A stretch of DNA of 64,000 nt from Liolophura sinensis. Lineage: Eukaryota > Mollusca > Polyplacophora > Chitonida > Chitonidae. A program made the translations under genes and the position numbers. Location: contig NC_088303.1 in assembly GCF_032854445.1 (NCBI RefSeq), positions 11,231,501 through 11,295,500 on the forward strand, in the 5' to 3' direction. This document shows, piece after piece, positions 1-10,853 of the stretch. The notes below the pieces were generated by a model. The model saw only the letters and a program-made list of their open reading frames with translations. It was not told the origin of the DNA and did not search any database. Numbering within the stretch: the first letter of the stretch is position 1; the number at the start of each line of letters is the position of its first letter.

Positions 1-600
1 CAAAATAACATACAGGTGTCAAATGAATGGAATACGGCGATGAGTGTGGACGATGAGCATCAACGCTCATTGTTCCTTCTTTAGGTAGTGAACAACAACA
101 CATTTAAACAAAAAGCTCAGATATTACATTTTATACGCAACACCATGAAAAACTGTATTTAAAATATATTGAATACAATGTAGTTATTTGTTTGGATTTT
201 GAAGTGGGTTTTCCGGACCATAATGTGTGTCACCGTGGAAGTTTCTCTGAACGAACTGAATATTGCTGAGGAAATATCGCCAGGGATAGATGTAAAAGTG
301 CAGTATTCCAAATTACTGCGGATTACAAGCATGCAGTATGGTTCTTGGAGCCCACTTACGCCAGTTAATCTTAAACTGCTTGAGTATAAACTACAAATCA
401 GATGTCTTTCACAGAAGATTTTCTCATGCGGTTTGTGTTGAAAGCGTCGTACTCAAAAATAAATCTGTTAACTTGAACGGAAAATCTGTTGTATTGTGTT
501 ATTATAACATAATACAACATAATATCCTGTTAATCTAATACAACCTTTATGTTGAAATAATATAATATATGTGTCATATTTAACAGAATGATCTGGCGGA
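1..600 (+). repeat. Dispersed repeat, copy 1 (runs off left edge)
   Basis: The window opens with 'caaaataacatacaggtgt', which recurs at 3069, and the match continues with indels through 'gggttttccggaccat' and 'tctttcaca.aagattttctcatgc'. From about 448 it runs into a truncated copy of the MITE that is intact at 3791-4037. Both copies have a short frame around 'atgtgtgtcaccgt', but here that frame is broken relative to copy 2, so I do not call a protein. It is either a segmental duplication or a larger mobile element carrying the MITE. Confidence 0.7.
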
Positions 601-1428
601 ATTGTCTAGAATAAGAAAATTCCTGAACACTTGATGTAAACAAACAGGCACCGAACTGAACGTATTCTGGAACATTCTAAGGTAGAGGCAGACAGCAGGC
701 CCTAAACTTAGCACATGTAAACAGTGGCAAGCTAAATTTAGAAGCTGACTGCAGTTGTGCAAAGAACACAATCACACAGATTACTTTCTCAGTCGTTTTC
801 TTTCTATTGGCTTACAACCCACAATTATGGCACACATTACATCATAAAACAGCGCAGAGTCGATGACTGGGCCCCAACATCAGTGACAGAAGACAGTTTA
901 GGTGTAGATGTTGTCAACCTTTTTGAAAACTGAACACCAAATCAACTGATTTTCGTGCTAAAAGACGCAGCATGCACATTACATCACCTGGAATGGCTAC
1001 AGTTTGTTATTACTGCTCCATTGAAGTGAGGTGATAACATTTATCACCATGGTATAGCCTCCAGGGCTTTGGGTAGTTAGTGTTAGGCTAGCAAACCTTC
1101 TTCAGCTCTTCCAAAAACGGACACATCGTTTCATTAGGTTATTTTAACTTAAACTATGTTATCACGAAGCAAATCAGTTCTTAAAACATATTCTGATCTG
1201 GAGAAAATCTTGGATACAGCTGTTTGAGTTCTGTTCCCAGAGGGAACAGTCGTCTCGTTCGGAATGCACATCGACTTCAGGTAATAAGCTGCCAGGTAAA
1301 TGACTTGATTAGTCTTTGATGGCCGCTCATATACATAATTCGCACCAATATGTTCATTTTTATGCGTCTCATTCCTCAGTGCTTCTTTCATACTATGTCT
1401 GTTTCCCAATCTGGTTTCCCGTTTGTAG
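601..1428. other. No gene seen
   Basis: AT-rich sequence without a convincing frame. The last 30 bases are pyrimidine-rich and form the splice acceptor of the exon that starts at 1429. Confidence 0.5.
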
Positions 1429-1575
1429 GTCCCTTTGGTAGAGGAGGGCGCCAGGTTCCTGCAAGAGCTGACCAGGAAGGTGCACGTGATAGTGGTGCAG
1501 GACTCGGAGGTGCTGGTGGACTCGGAAGGCTTGGAAGACTCGGAGGAGATGGAGTGTTTTGTTTATTGCATGCAG
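1429..1575 (+). CDS. Isolated internal coding exon, 49 codons, gene unknown
   Basis: The exon is bounded by a good acceptor (pyrimidine tract ending 'cccgtttgtag') and a donor ('gcatgcag|gtgatg'). It is 147 bp, phase 0 at both ends, and opens in the frame whose stop TAG is the acceptor itself. Translation begins VPLVEEGARFLQELTRKV and ends EEMECFVYCMQ. Third codon positions are strongly G/C in otherwise AT-rich surroundings, which is typical of real coding sequence. The middle (KVHVIVVQDSEVLVDS) looks like beta strands followed by an acidic stretch. I do not recognise the family. The other exons may lie left of the window. Alternatively this is an upstream exon of the zinc-finger gene: its end phase fits the exon at 10696, but that would require a 9.1-kb intron. 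Confidence 0.6.
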
Positions 1576-3068
1576 GTGATGATCAACTTTCAACAAACTT
1601 TCTTGTGTTAAAATGTTCTCTAGAGCCACCATGTAACAGTTTTCGATGTCATGTTGATTACATTAACCTGGAAAATAAACCTTTTTCAAGATTAAACTCG
1701 TTCTCCGTGTTTTGTTCACTGCACACAAGTGACATTAGTAGACACGTCGCGTTTGGCATTTTACGGTAAAAGTTACAGATTTGATTGTTTTATTCAATGT
1801 TTTTGAAATAGAGCTATATATGATGTATAGCATGTCTGAAACTTGAAACCACATCTCTCAAAGGAACAACAATTTGTTTAATTATTTATCCTTGTTTATT
1901 ATTGTTTACAAAAGAATATTTTACCTATCTTACGATCGTGCTCAGTTTTATGGATAGAGTGAGGCGGCGTTCCTGATGTACCACCGACATTTGGCAAGCC
2001 GCGGACGAACATTTCCACTTGTGACGTACAGATATGATAGATAATATGACAAATTGTCCTTGCGGAGGTTGAAATCTTTGCAAAAAAAATTGGTCTAAAC
2101 GGGAGAAGGTAGAACCCTCAGACAATTACAACTGGCTTACATTTGTAAAGAATACGGTTATGTATGCAATCCTCATGCCAATACCAATGCTCATGGGACA
2201 GCCAAACATGTTCTGAAGGATCTCACTGTGCGAAAGGTATTTGATGAGCTTCAAAGAAAATACGTTATTTTTCTTGCACAAAGATATCGGTCCTTTCTCA
2301 AACAGAGGAGTATATCCAGACATATGCCACAACTGTACAAAGATTCCAAAAATGCATAAATCCCCAGACAAAGCTCGATCTATGGCGAGGTCTGGAAGCT
2401 GTACCACCCCACTTGTAGTTATTCACCACAACTTACACCAAAGTTACTCTCTTAACGAAGTAAGAGTTCTATTAATTCTCATTAATAACATCTATGTGCA
2501 ATTAGGTGATATCATACCAACAGTGTATATTTATTTCGATGGGTACCAATTGTGCTCTCCTTTCGGGAGATCTCGTACATCTGACATACATAATCATCAA
2601 GATTTTAATCTAATATGGTCCTATATTTGCACAAAGACCAAATTCATTCTACTAAGTGTACATTCCAATACTAATCCCCAGCTTTTAAGTATACATTTCA
2701 ATACCACTCAACAGCTGTTAAGTATACATTCCGATACCACTCAACAGCTGTTAAATAGGCACTCGTACATCAGTCATCAGCTGTGGACATTGTTATGCTA
2801 ATCCACAGTCGCTAGGAGAGCATTCGCATACTAGCTGTAAACTGGTAACTGGGCATAACGTGTACATGTACAACAATCATCGGTCAACAAATGGACATCT
2901 GTGAAGAAAATGTCGACGATTTATGCACATTCGTATTTGCGTGTAATCAGTCGTTAAAAATACATTTGCACACAAATCACCACTGATCTTTTGGGGAGAC
3001 ATACGTGTTTCAATCTCCAACTCTTAAAATGGACATCTTAAGTCATAAAAAAAACCCCAAGATACATT
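1576..3068. other. No confirmed gene; short 33-bp tandem repeat at the end
   Basis: A stop-to-stop frame of about 83 codons (2099-2347, plus) reads like a degraded protein fragment but lacks a start and splice sites in a usable phase. At about 2655-2760 there are three to four copies of a 33-bp unit containing 'ccactcaacagctgttaag'. No other structure was seen. Confidence 0.4.
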
Positions 3069-3960
3069 CAAAATAACATACAGGTGTTTAAGAAACTGAA
3101 TGGATTACAGGTATGATAGCCGTATCAGGCCGATGAGCATCAATGCTCATTGTAGTGAACATTACCATTTTGCTTAAACAACACTTTAGGTAGTGAACAT
3201 TACAATGTAGCTTAAACAACAGTGCTGACTGGGAGAGTGTAATCGTAAACCTATTACTGAGCCTTACCTTTGAGATTTTGACACTGTATTCTTTTCTTCG
3301 GTTGACACACTATTTTGTCGCTGGACGCCACACTCAATACGCTCAAGAAATATACTTAACTGTTGAACTGAAAAAAAAGAGTAGATATTACATTTTATAA
3401 GCAACATTAGAAAACTTATCAAAAACTGTATTTAAAATTTACTGAATTAAATGTAGTTAAATGTTTGGATTTTAAAGTGGGTTTTCCGGACCATATTGAC
3501 GATGTGTGTCACCGTTGAAGTTTCTCTGAAGAAACTGAATTTTGCTGAGGAGATACCGCTAGTTAGGGATACTTGTAAAAGTGCAGTATTACAAATTAAT
3601 ATTCCATGCAGTGCGGTTCTTGGAGCTCACTTATGCCAGGTAATCTTCAACCGGATAAGTATAAACAACAAATCAGATCTCTTTCACATAAGATTTTCTC
3701 ATGCAGTTTGTGTTGAAAGCGCCAGTACATTGGCAAAAGACGTTTTTGGGGCGTGTATTTGTAAAACGGGTTATACAGCATCTTCTGGTACACTCCAAGA
3801 ATTAATCTGTTAAATTAACTGAAATTCTGTTGTCTCTGTGATGCTACAATGTATTCTATTATTATAACAAAATAATGTGTCAACATAATATGCTGTTAAT
3901 CAAATTGAACATTTATGTTGAATTAATATAATATGTGTGTTATATTTAGCAGAATAATAT
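3069..3960 (+). repeat. Dispersed repeat, copy 2
   Basis: Second copy of the sequence at 1-600, in the same orientation and about 3.1 kb away. It has extra sequence in the middle (about 3160-3330) and a longer right part that holds a complete MITE. Between the copies the conserved block 'gttttccggaccata' followed by 'tgtgtgtcaccgt' is nearly identical, while the flanks diverge by substitutions and indels. Confidence 0.7.
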
Positions 3961-4037
3961 GTTGAAATACCAGAAGACATTCTAGCATCACTCAGACAGC
4001 AGACTTTCTGTCAAAATTAACAGATTAGTTTTTTGTG
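3791..4037. mobile_element. MITE with TA target duplication (family A)
   Basis: The left end (cactccaagaattaatctgt) and the reverse complement of the right end (cacaaaaaactaatctgtta) form imperfect terminal inverted repeats of about 35 bp. The element is flanked by TA at 3789-3790 and 4038-4039. It shares its interior, including 'tttatgttgaattaatataata' in part and 'gcatcactcagacagcag', with the element at 62551-62759. It has no coding capacity. The TA duplication suggests mobilisation by a Tc1/mariner-type transposase (inference). Confidence 0.7.
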
Positions 4038-4085
4038 TATATCTACACCAAACAGTAATACATTTAAAAGGCCATTATTCTGATA

Positions 4086-4328
4086 GGGCCTTTGTGACTG
4101 AGGTGCTTAACGTGCCAGCGCTGTGCAATGACCCCGAAGCCTCTCACCAGTGCTGTGGCTGTGAGTTCAAGTCCAGCTCATGCTGGCTTCCTCTCCGGCT
4201 GTACGTATACTTCGGATGCTCGTAGTTTTCCCCCGGGCTCTGCCCGGTTTTCTCCAGCTATATTGCTGGCCAATGTCGCGTACGTGAAATACTCTTGAGT
4301 ATACGACGTAAAACACCAATCAAATAAC
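4086..4328 (+). mobile_element. tRNA-derived SINE, family 1 (near full length)
   Basis: A tRNA-like head (gtgactgaggtgcttaacg ... gtgagttcaagtccagctc, giving A-box-like and B-box-like segments) is followed by the family body (cccccgggctctgcccgg) and the tail 'gtaaaacaccaatcaaata'. It is diverged from the copy at 20325-20600. Confidence 0.8.
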
Positions 4329-5821
4329 ATTACACCATTGATAACCCTTCCTCCCCAAAACTGTTGATAATGTTACGACCCAAACTGTCTGTATTATAAA
4401 GAGATGGCTTGTTCGAAATACACGACAGTTTAGCCGCACCAAAAAGTAACCAAAACCAGCAGATTATGGGACAGAAATCAAAACAGAAGGAATCGCTTGT
4501 TGGCCTGCATGAAACATCTCATGAAGTAACATCTGAATATGACCAAAGATTCGAGTTTGTGATATACCGTTTTAAGCAAAACACAGCTGTTCAGGATTGC
4601 TTGGCCAGTTTACACGCTCAAGCAAACCACTGCACACGATCGTCTCTAGTTTACATAGCCTTTATTATATTTATGAGTTTTTTACATGATGACCATCCCC
4701 AGTCAAAAATACCTGTAGAACATTTGTAGTTTTTGTATTTTTTTTTTGGAGTTGGTATTAAAGTAACTTGCAATTCTTGATCACTATTTTGTTTCTGTTG
4801 CGTGATGTTTATTGCTGATATTTACTCTATTTGATGCGAAAAATGTATATGACATACCACTATCTACAACGAGATTTACAAGTATTATAGGAACCATTTA
4901 AGGTTCTTGGCGCTGAAGCTCAGGGGAGAACCTTTCATGGTTCACCACAGAACTTTTCCAGAGAATATCAAATACATGTATAGTCATATACATAAGTTTC
5001 GGATATCGCTGAAAGCTATTCACATCTTACCGCCTTCGTGCGGGTTGTGAACTTTTATTGACGCCTATACACAAAAAAATAATGACACAAATGTAAATGC
5101 ATACTTTATCTGAAATCGCCGCGCATAAAGCCAGCACGGCGCTTATAATTCAAACACACGTAGATCCTAAACAAACTGGATCGAACTGGAATTCAATGGA
5201 GAGTTCTAGGAGCGAAGGTCGGATAATCATCCAAAGTTGAACATCTCAAATCCCCATAAAAAATCAGCTGCGTTCGATCATGTTATATAACTGGAAAAAA
5301 GGAAGCAGCCAACTGGAGCTATCGTACGGAAGATTCGGAAACTGAACAATTTGATTGGCCTAAAATAAAACACGATTGAAGACATGCTATAGACAAGACA
5401 TAGATCTTGCCCATACCTGGAGTTGGTATTTAGAAATGAGCACGTCATTGTTACAGGTAGTATGGAGATCTCGTTCTAGACAAACAACAAGCAAAGTTAA
5501 CATATATGCGATATTTTAGGAGTACTTTCTTTACAAATGATATTAATTCTTGCGATGTTTTGCTTGAACCTTACTTAATCAATGACACTTGCTTTGGATA
5601 TTTTAGACTCTTTTCATGAATGACTTTAACTGTAAATTTGTACACACCCTCAGTAAGATTCAAACTGAGAAACATTTAGTAACACCCATTAGTGGGTATA
5701 CAGACGCTTCCAACCTCCATGACTCAGGGATTATTTCCAAGATGCAATGACACGTTACTCATTGATTCAAAAACATGCTCTTATACTCTTTTACAGCCAA
5801 TTTTATATTATAAATAGTCCG
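4329..5821. other. No gene seen
   Basis: AT-rich intergenic sequence. An open frame at 4409-4729 (plus) has only a TTG at its left end and no splice support, so it is not called. Confidence 0.4.
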
Positions 5822-5920
5822 TTTTCCTCCTACTATAATGCTGGCCACCATGGTATAAGTGAAGTACGGCGTATCAAATATACCTATCAAATAACACCTA
5901 TCAAATAAATAAATCAAATA
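5822..5920 (+). mobile_element. SINE family 1, 3' fragment
   Basis: Contains 'cctcctactataatgctggc', 'gtataagtgaagtacggcgt' and repeated 'caaataaat' tails, matching the 3' half of the family. Confidence 0.65.
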
Positions 5921-8900
5921 AATCCTATGCATGGGTATGTAGAGAGATTTTTCTCTCGTGTACATCTAACACTCTTCATTTGTTTTTCAATGCCTTAACT
6001 ATAAAAAAATTCATGAAATGATTCAAATCAACTAAAAATGATCTACGTTTTCGTAATATGAGTGCAGAATGACTTATTATGAATGCTATTTGAAATTCAT
6101 GAAATTCATCTGCTGTTACTGACATGACCCGTGGGGCGCAAATTTTCTGATTAATTAAGATCAACAGTTTACATTTGAAAGGCTTTTGATATAACAAGTT
6201 TATACGTTTATACGTTGCAGCACATATTTCAGTGCTTTACAACTTAGCAACACAGCGCCTTTTGTCGAGCAAAGTACAGTATACAGATGCACCAAACTCA
6301 GCGCCAAAGCTACATGTATTCATAATGTCGACAGCCACCTCAGTACTGTAGCTCTCTCTGATGTTAAATGGATTCCATTGCGTTCATATGTTTACGAATA
6401 ACACCTGAATACTAGTTATATTCAACATTATTGCCCCTGTCTCAAAAAATGATATGTTTAGTGCACCGTCCAAAAACATTGCTTTGTAATATTTCTCTCG
6501 TGTAATTCATGGTGTGCAGGGTTACTTTTTTTCGACATTGGTCATGTTTTCCAGTGGAGAAAATCATACACAATCCAGGGGAAACCACGGTGACTGACGC
6601 GCCTGACTAAAGGCCTGCAATATGGAACACATTAGCAGCGATGAGCTGATTGCAATGGTACATGACTTGCGCAATGTTTTTCTCACAATCCTTCGGTATT
6701 TCAGTCGCCCCAAGACGTTCAGGTATATAGAGCCTCGTTCTCTCTTAATATATGAATGGCTTCTATTTCTAGCACCTTGTAACCAATAACATAGCACAAC
6801 TACTGTAAGTTATTACTTATACACCACTTTGACCCCAGAACTGTGAACTTTCACCTTCAACCTATAACCGACATAACCCTTGAACTTCGATTCCTCACTT
6901 CTGCTTAACCTTTTTTAAGCACATTCCCGACTTTTGTAGGTGTAGGTATATATAGTTGTGTATGTTTGTAAACATTAGTTGTTTGGGGCAATCTTTTCGG
7001 GGTTTCTTCTTTTTAGATTATTGTCAAATTCAAATACCGATACGTAACATGCACTGGTGAAGAAATCTGGTGAAGTGTACATGGAAATACTTACTTACAC
7101 CGTAAAGTGTACCTAGGCTTTTTGCTTTTTACTCTGTTTTAAAGTCAAGATAAACTCTGGATTGTTGCACTTATAATGGTGTTGGTTAAATATATTTCAT
7201 TTATCAGAAACGCTTGAATAGTGGAGTAGTGGGATAAAGCGAGGTAGTAACATGGAAAAACGACTTGTAGATCGCCCACCTCATGTATTCTATCTCCACA
7301 CCTAACTATTCAAATTAATTGCATTAATCAGGTTTTTTAAATCTTGTTATCTTTGTGAAGAAGACCTAAGAAATTTTTTTTTATGTGCGGTGGAAATTAG
7401 TAGAAGAATACGGACTAAATCTGTTGTGACAAGTTTGAAACTGAACTGAATTTTGTCTGTGACAAGGATAGCGTAGTTTATTTTATGTCAGATTCGGGAC
7501 AGGTCTTTAGCGACAGCAACACAAAAGTATACGTAAAACAGTATTATATAACCATACATGAGAAAGAAAACTTCAAAGATGAAGACGGGATAACGTATAA
7601 CCAAGGACAGTGGGTAAAACACACACTAATTTTTTCCGGTTTCATGTTAGACATTAGACATTAGATATAACGTTAGACACGTTAGATATTTCAGATATGG
7701 TAGTTTTAAAATAATGCAGTCTTGCACTGTTTTTCTTTAAATACCCAATACAGGTAAAACTATCAACGTCGTTTAATAACTGTAAATCGCTGAAGTTTGT
7801 CAACAGTTACGTACTATAAGAATTATTGCTTGATAGACTGAAAAACGTAAGAGCTTGATTCACTGAATGATCGATTGATTTTATTTAATTAATGATTACA
7901 GCTGGTTACCAAACTTACATGTAGAATTTTAATCCTTTATCTTTAAACACTGAGGTCACGAACAGTAGCGATACAGAAGTGTTAACGACATTTTTCCGTT
8001 GTTGGGCATTCAAAGTTTCTAAAGTGATTGTTTTGGAGAGACATCTGTAATTAGCTTTAACAGCTGGGTGGTGCATCTGGGTATTGGGAGGGTGGGGGGT
8101 ATAAGGGACTGATGACGAGGTAGATAGGGAAGGGGCTTCAGCGTAAGGCTGACAAAGCGGCTCCTCCTCACCCCCCTCACCCAACACAATTTCCGGTATC
8201 TACTCCGCAAATTATACAAGCACATAGCACTGCCTTGTATAGCCTCACCCAGGTGCCTATCTGTTAACTGCAGTCAGTATTCTGTAGCCCTTGCCATTTT
8301 GGGCACACAGGATCAAGTTTCAGACATATGGGTTGGTACAAGAGCGAGTGCCATCTCCACGTGCTGGTTGCCAGCCGTGTGCGAGCAGCCTCATCCACAG
8401 GCAAGCCCAGCTCCACTACCGCAACAGGCCAAGAAAGCTGATCCTAAAAATACGAGCCGCTCTTATTGCCTTGTAGGGACCCAATAATCCGGGCATCTGC
8501 CCTGGGATTAATGTCACTGAGGCAGCCCTTATTGGGTGGTGCAAGGGTCAGGGGTAACTAAACGATACCCAGAATAGAGGGGTGTTTGTGGGGTGTAGGT
8601 ACCCGACCCCAGAGACAGCTGAGGGCTTGGTAAAAAGAGGCTGTGTACACAGACATGGCGATCATCTTTAATAGAGAGAGAGGCGCCTTGGGGTGGATGT
8701 AATGGTTGTGTGAAGGCTCTTCCGCGCGAAAGCTTAACCAAACAGCTCAAAATATCTCACGGGGAAGTTTTACAACTCTGGACTACATGTACGAAAGCTA
8801 GGAGAATTTACATCTTGTACATACTGAAGGCGTTTAGCCCAAGGTAAGAGTGTACGCCATGTTTTTGTGCGTTGTAGACTTTCTACGCACCTTGTACATG

Positions 8901-10219
8901 TGTGTGTAAAACTTTCACTGTCTATCGGGCCATTATTGCCGTTATAGTTCAGACATGGCTACCACAGTTTTAGTCATCTGTTCACCAGCACTAGATCTCC
9001 ATAACTAAATCATACTATCCATAATCCGAAATTTACTAACACATACCGATTAAGAAATCTAAATACTCTCTTTGTCTCATTATACTTTTCCAACAAACTT
9101 CACAACGTAGAACAGCCTGCGTATTTGAACATGTATGTTAGAGAGGTTATTAGCGGCAGGCGTACAGAGATAAAACCCAAGTCTGACTCACTCCGTTTGG
9201 CAGACTTTCTCCGTACATACACAAGTCAATGCTAAGTCTATTATACAAGCAGTTACACATATAAAGTTTCGCTGACTAGGAATGTTTGCCCAGTTTCGTG
9301 TTTATAAACTGACTACTGATGTGAGGAACTACTGACTACACGCACTGCGTCAAAATGCCTTCATGTTAATGATAATCCATCCAGATAGACAGCTCCTCGT
9401 TGGTCGCTGGGTGGCGGCCTAGACGCAGGCGCTTTCTAATAACTGTCAACCAGAGGAATTTTTAAATATGTTAGGACTAAGAGTTTGAAACCCAGAACGC
9501 TTTATGTTTCATATATCTTCTAAATTAATAGGGGTGCAAAGTAAATAAACAAATAACTGGGTATTCAACACCAGAGAGCAAGCTTCACTTCGATCTACTA
9601 ATTTCCGCCATATGCTTCATACAATTAAGTAGGAAACTCAAGGACAATTCAATTCACCTTTACCATGAAAGTCTGTATTGCATGTGCGTGTATTTATGGC
9701 AGTGTCTTTCAACAGTATGTGTTATGGAATACGTTTATACTTATAGGCTTGTTTCAAATTACCATCCAGTCTTACTAGAAATCTTTGTGTACAGCCCAAC
9801 GTTTAGTTATTTCCGGGTTCATTAGAACTGCTTTCACAACTTCTACCGAGTCTGCCCACTCTCTGTACAGTCACATTTAAGGTTACACGAGCGCATTGAT
9901 TTTACGTATTATTAATGCAATATTTTTCTGAAGTTCAGACTGAATAAGCTATGTTGTCAAAATTCCACATGGCATAACGAGTAGTTTGTATATTTAGCAG
10001 ATTCATGTAGGTATTAAAATATTGGTTTGGGTTGGCAACCAAATTCCTACTACAGCACCGTACAGCTGACTCCACGGAATCCTATCACCATGGTTTCGGT
10101 TGTTGTTTCAGGCGCGTTCGTTACAAACATGTACTTATATCAAAATTAAAACTGCGCATGTGCCTTGCTCACTGATCGTGCTAAGTCATTTATTATATGC
10201 CTCTTCATTTTGCCTGAAG
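5921..10219. other. No gene seen; GC-richer block at 8040-8760
   Basis: Mostly AT-rich. A more GC-rich block at about 8040-8760 contains G-runs (ggagggtggggggtataagg) and a short open frame at 8299-8487 (plus) without clear donor or conserved motif. It could be part of the promoter or 5' untranslated region of the zinc-finger gene downstream, but no TATA box, initiator or splice signal decides this. Confidence 0.35.
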
Positions 10220-10303
10220 AAAACCATGGCTGACGTCGTGTATGTGAAATATTCTCCAGTACGGCGTAAAACACCAATCAAATAAATAAATAAATAAATA
10301 GTA
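10220..10303 (+). mobile_element. SINE family 1, 3' fragment
   Basis: Reads 'ccatggctgacgtcgtgtat', 'cagtacggcgtaaaacacca' and a (AAAT)n tail. It is the 3' end of the family only. Confidence 0.7.
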
Positions 10304-10427
10304 GGGAGCTGCTGTTCTCCGATCCATTCACCATTTACTCCATAAATCACGCTGTATAGATTACTGTATCTCCATACATCAGCCAGTGTGTGAATTTAAA
10401 AGTCAAACACAGGTCATTATTAATCAG

Positions 10428-10512
10428 GCGACCCGCTGGCTCAGTCTCCTAAAGCGCGAATCTCCATAGTCTGCCCCAGATCAATGAGGACGCGGGAACG
10501 AATCCAGCTGCG
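10428..10512 (+). mobile_element. tRNA-like SINE head, family uncertain
   Basis: 'gcgacccgctggctcagtct' resembles a tRNA 5' half with an A box, and 'gcgggaacgaatccagct' resembles a B box about 60 bases later. No matching acceptor stem was found, so this is a degraded SINE head rather than a tRNA gene. Confidence 0.35.
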
Positions 10513-10695
10513 GTTTTAATACAGGATGTTTGTGAGGTACTTGTGGTCGGTGGTTTACACCGACACTCCAGTTTTTCAGTTAGCAAGTCAACCTATCTTA
10601 TCTTTGACTTTGTGAACATTAATGACTTAGTTATTCCGTTGATTTTGATCAATCTTCTTCGTGAATCAGACGTATGTGTCTTTCTGTCTCTCCAG

Positions 10696-10853
10696 ATGTC
10701 TGAGGTCAGTTCGAGTGGAGGCCTGGACGAAAAAGAACAGATCAGCGTTCCTAAGGATTTGTTTTACGACTTTGAAAGTCTGAAGAATGTGACCAATCTA
10801 ACCACGGTAGACTTAATGCGGAAGCTTCTGGGAGAGTACCACAATCAACCAAG
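10696..10853 (+). CDS. Zinc-finger gene, coding exon 1
   Basis: Acceptor 'gtctctccag|atgtctgagg', donor 'caaccaag|gtgagt'. It encodes residues 1-52 plus two bases of codon 53: a Ser/Glu-rich start, then a helix-prone segment (TVDLMRKLLGEYHNQ). It is 158 bp and ends in phase 2. Confidence 0.82.

Noticed and set aside
1350-1769. 139-codon Gly/Arg-rich plus-strand frame over the 1429 exon, and the minus-strand frame 1393-1632
   Set aside because: Both are shadows of the real exon; the frame bounded by the splice sites has the G/C-rich third positions and a balanced protein composition.
2241-2801. 186-codon plus-strand frame
   Set aside because: Ends in a 33-bp repeat and has no conserved motif; codon composition looks random.
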